Notes under the pieces: model-generated
Database searches by the model: none
What the model was told of the DNA's origin: nothing
Seen by the model: only the letters and a program-made list of their open reading frames with translations
Made by a program: the position numbers and the translations under genes
NCBI GenBank assembly: GCA_037355855.1
Contig: CM074767.1
Span: forward strand, 2,356,001-2,420,000
Origin: Pseudo-nitzschia pungens
Taxonomy: Eukaryota; Bacillariophyta; Bacillariophyceae; Bacillariales; Bacillariaceae
DNA length: 64,000 bases
Reading direction: 5' to 3'
Shown here: one piece after another, positions 62,156-64,000 of the stretch
How the letters are laid out: the number at the start of each line of letters is the position of its first letter
Numbering within the stretch: the stretch's first letter is position 1

Positions 62156-64000
62156 ATGAGCGACTCGAAAAAGGTATCTTCTCCCAAAGGTTACACCGGC
62201 GATGATACCGTGGATGATGAGCACCTCCGAACAGACGATCCACCACAAGCATCGACGACGACCGCACCACGTCGACCCGATCGGGAAGGAGACAACGCTG
62301 ATTTCGATTGTAGACCTACGAGGCCACCTGCGAGACGTGTTACGTCTTCGGGAGGAAACCAACAATCAGTGTTGCCGACAAGTTCGAGTCGTCCTGGAAC
62401 AAGCGACTCCACTTCATCGGTGAAAAATACAAAAAAGGATGAAAAGAAGAGATCTTCGAATAAAAATTCCAAGCCGAAGGGAGAAGCCTTCCCGAATGGC
62501 AATACGAAACGAAGCAGCAAAGCACGACAACAACAAAAACAGACCGCTTCAAATAACGAACGAAAGGATTCGGGTAAATTCGTCGCCTCGGGACGAAAAA
62601 ACACTCGCCCCGAGAGCAACACGAAAAAGGCACGTTTCACCGTTGGTGGCAATAGCCACAGCGGCGTTGCCAACTTCGGTGAGAGGGATCGTGCAGATTA
62701 TGTTGAGAACGGGAACACACGCGACGAGAATTGCGATAACGCGTCGCGGACAGATGAAACCCTGTCCACGGCACCGGCTCCACCCTCGTTGCGAGTTGGT
62801 AATCATTACGCCCTAGGACCGGGCGCCTATCGCATGTCAACTGGGGGGGTTGCCCGCCATGTGAATGCAAGCGATCAATCGGTTGAGGATAACATAGCCG
62901 ACAACATAGCCACTGCCGATGTCACAATTCCTTTTGATGTCGGATTGACCCAAGGTGTCCCGTCGGCATCGCCTCCTCTATTCAGGCCAACAATAAGCTC
63001 TGGAGAAAGTGGGAACGGTTATAATGGCAGATCAAATCTACCACGTCATGTGGACAGTTTTGTCCATACGGATCCAAGAGTAGTGACATCTACATCAGGG
63101 AACCGAGGGAGAATGTCTCCGATCAATCAAACTTCGTCCCCTTGCAACAGGAAAGACATGGATAATCCCGATGACGACTTTTGCTGCAACAAGCGAAATA
63201 AATCGATCACCGTCTACGCCGTGCTGTTTTCCATCACTGTAGTTGCTTCTATAGGAGCAATTATATATGCCACCACTGGCTTCGGTGGTAAAGAAGGTAA
63301 TGACAACTCTATTTCCGTGGGAGTATCTAAGCCTCCTAAGCCTCCTCCACCAGTAACGATGGACAAGTTCCTCGCAGCCCTGCCCGAATACACCATAAAA
63401 TCTATCAGTTTGCCGGACTCACCTCAATCAAAAGCTCTCGAATGGACTAGACGATATGATGATAGGGAGACATACACACTGGATCGTAAGATACAACGAT
63501 TTGCTCTTATGTCCCTTAAATATTCAATCACCGACGAAAATATGCCGGACAAAAACCTGGAAATGTACGCCACTTTACATGAATGCGACTGGTACAAAAT
63601 TTCAAGATGCGTCGATGATATTTACAAGGAGTTAGAATTGTCGAAAACAATGATTCGAGGGGAGCTGGTACCCGAACTGGCGCTGCTTTCTTCGTTAGAA
63701 CGTCTTGGAATGAATGATACAAAGTTGGTTGGTGTTCTTCCGACAGAACTAGGCCAAATCAGTACGTTAAAAGAAATTCTTATGAACGGCAATCTTTTCC
63801 GAGGACCTATACCAACAGATTTTGGGAGGTTGACTAACTTGGAATATGTTGACTTTGGCAACAATTTGCTTTCGGGCACCATTCCTCCCGAGATCGGGTT
63901 GTGGACTAGAGTTACGACCTTGATCCTTTCCAAAAATGGTTTGACTGAAACTATACCATCGGAAATTGCTCAATTGAAAGATCTGACGAAGATAACGATG
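62156..64000 (+). CDS. LRR receptor-like membrane protein (3' end outside window)
   Basis: An uninterrupted frame of 615 codons from ATG 62,156 to the right edge. Residues 1-345 are disordered, rich in Ser, Asn, Arg and Lys, with a Lys/Gln-rich part at about 85-135 and a CCNKRNK segment just before the membrane. One hydrophobic helix, SITVYAVLFSITVVASIGAI (about 350-372), follows. After a Pro-rich linker (KPPKPPPP) comes a cap reading IQRFALMSLKYSITDENMPD and LHECDWYKISRC, then LRRs of 24 residues of the plant receptor type LxxLxxLxLxxNxLxGxIPxELG, e.g. LKEILMNGNLFRGPIPTDFG. This is the architecture of the large diatom LRR receptor-like family: cytoplasmic tail first, single helix, LRRs outside. 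There is no kinase so far. Ligand unknown. Confidence 0.85.
   Translation, partial: MSDSKKVSSPKGYTGDDTVDDEHLRTDDPPQASTTTAPRRPDREGDNADFDCRPTRPPARRVTSSGGNQQSVLPTSSSRPGTSDSTSSVKNTKKDEKKRSSNKNSKPKGEAFPNGNTKRSSKARQQQKQTASNNERKDSGKFVASGRKNTRPESNTKKARFTVGGNSHSGVANFGERDRADYVENGNTRDENCDNASRTDETLSTAPAPPSLRVGNHYALGPGAYRMSTGGVARHVNASDQSVEDNIADNIATADVTIPFDVGLTQGVPSASPPLFRPTISSGESGNGYNGRSNLPRHVDSFVHTDPRVVTSTSGNRGRMSPINQTSSPCNRKDMDNPDDDFCCNKRNKSITVYAVLFSITVVASIGAIIYATTGFGGKEGNDNSISVGVSKPPKPPPPVTMDKFLAALPEYTIKSISLPDSPQSKALEWTRRYDDRETYTLDRKIQRFALMSLKYSITDENMPDKNLEMYATLHECDWYKISRCVDDIYKELELSKTMIRGELVPELALLSSLERLGMNDTKLVGVLPTELGQISTLKEILMNGNLFRGPIPTDFGRLTNLEYVDFGNNLLSGTIPPEIGLWTRVTTLILSKNGLTETIPSEIAQLKDLTKITM

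Overview
The window looks like nuclear DNA of a diatom, probably a pennate one. The evidence is short GT-AG introns, a signal peptide ending in a plastid-targeting Phe motif (ATS|F) on an rRNA-methyltransferase-like enzyme, diatom-style LRR proteins, Copia and Ty3/gypsy retrotransposons, a eukaryotic tRNA-Sec, and large amounts of minisatellite DNA. I cannot name the species from the sequence alone.

Layout. 0-12 kb is accessory DNA: a partial unknown gene, a 945-residue repeat-rich protein, a PIF/Harbinger-like transposase, dispersed and tandem repeats, and a pogo/Tigger-like transposase whose C-terminus runs into a transposon end. 12.7-15.4 kb holds a plastid-targeted RlmI-like methyltransferase. 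15.87-16.34 kb is a tandem array of four identical selenocysteine tRNA genes on the minus strand. 17-19.8 kb has simple repeats, a large imperfect hairpin and a clean MITE with target-site duplication. 20.3-23.0 kb carries a three-exon LRR gene and an FTR1-type iron permease. 24-32.5 kb and 38.8-45 kb are almost entirely repeats: satellites with units of 13, 22, 39, 40, about 137, 181 and about 366 bp, and at least four dispersed repeat families that recur in the same neighbourhoods. A complete Ty3/gypsy element (32,559-38,262; 277-bp LTRs, 5-bp TSD) lies between them and splits an open reading frame.

45.8-55.2 kb is a compact housekeeping block: NAA25 (NatB auxiliary subunit), SPF27/BCAS2 (spliceosome), a pyrimidine-dimer-glycosylase-like protein, PXMP4 (peroxisomal membrane) and a plastid-type GNAT-like acyltransferase with a disturbed 5' end. 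55.74-61.64 kb is a Ty1/copia element with LTRs and a 5-bp TSD. From 62.16 kb to the window end runs an LRR receptor-like membrane protein, cut by the window edge.

Most notable: (1) the four-copy tRNA-Sec array; (2) the gypsy element, whose gag and pol share one frame interrupted by two in-frame UGA codons, the second followed after 6 nt by a perfect 6-bp GC hairpin, the layout of a stop-readthrough signal; (3) the same element has Asn in place of the first reverse-transcriptase catalytic Asp; (4) a perfect-TIR MITE; (5) the methyltransferase lacks the expected nucleophilic Cys. Genes here are largely independent units; there is no operon-like logic beyond head-to-head and tail-to-tail packing.
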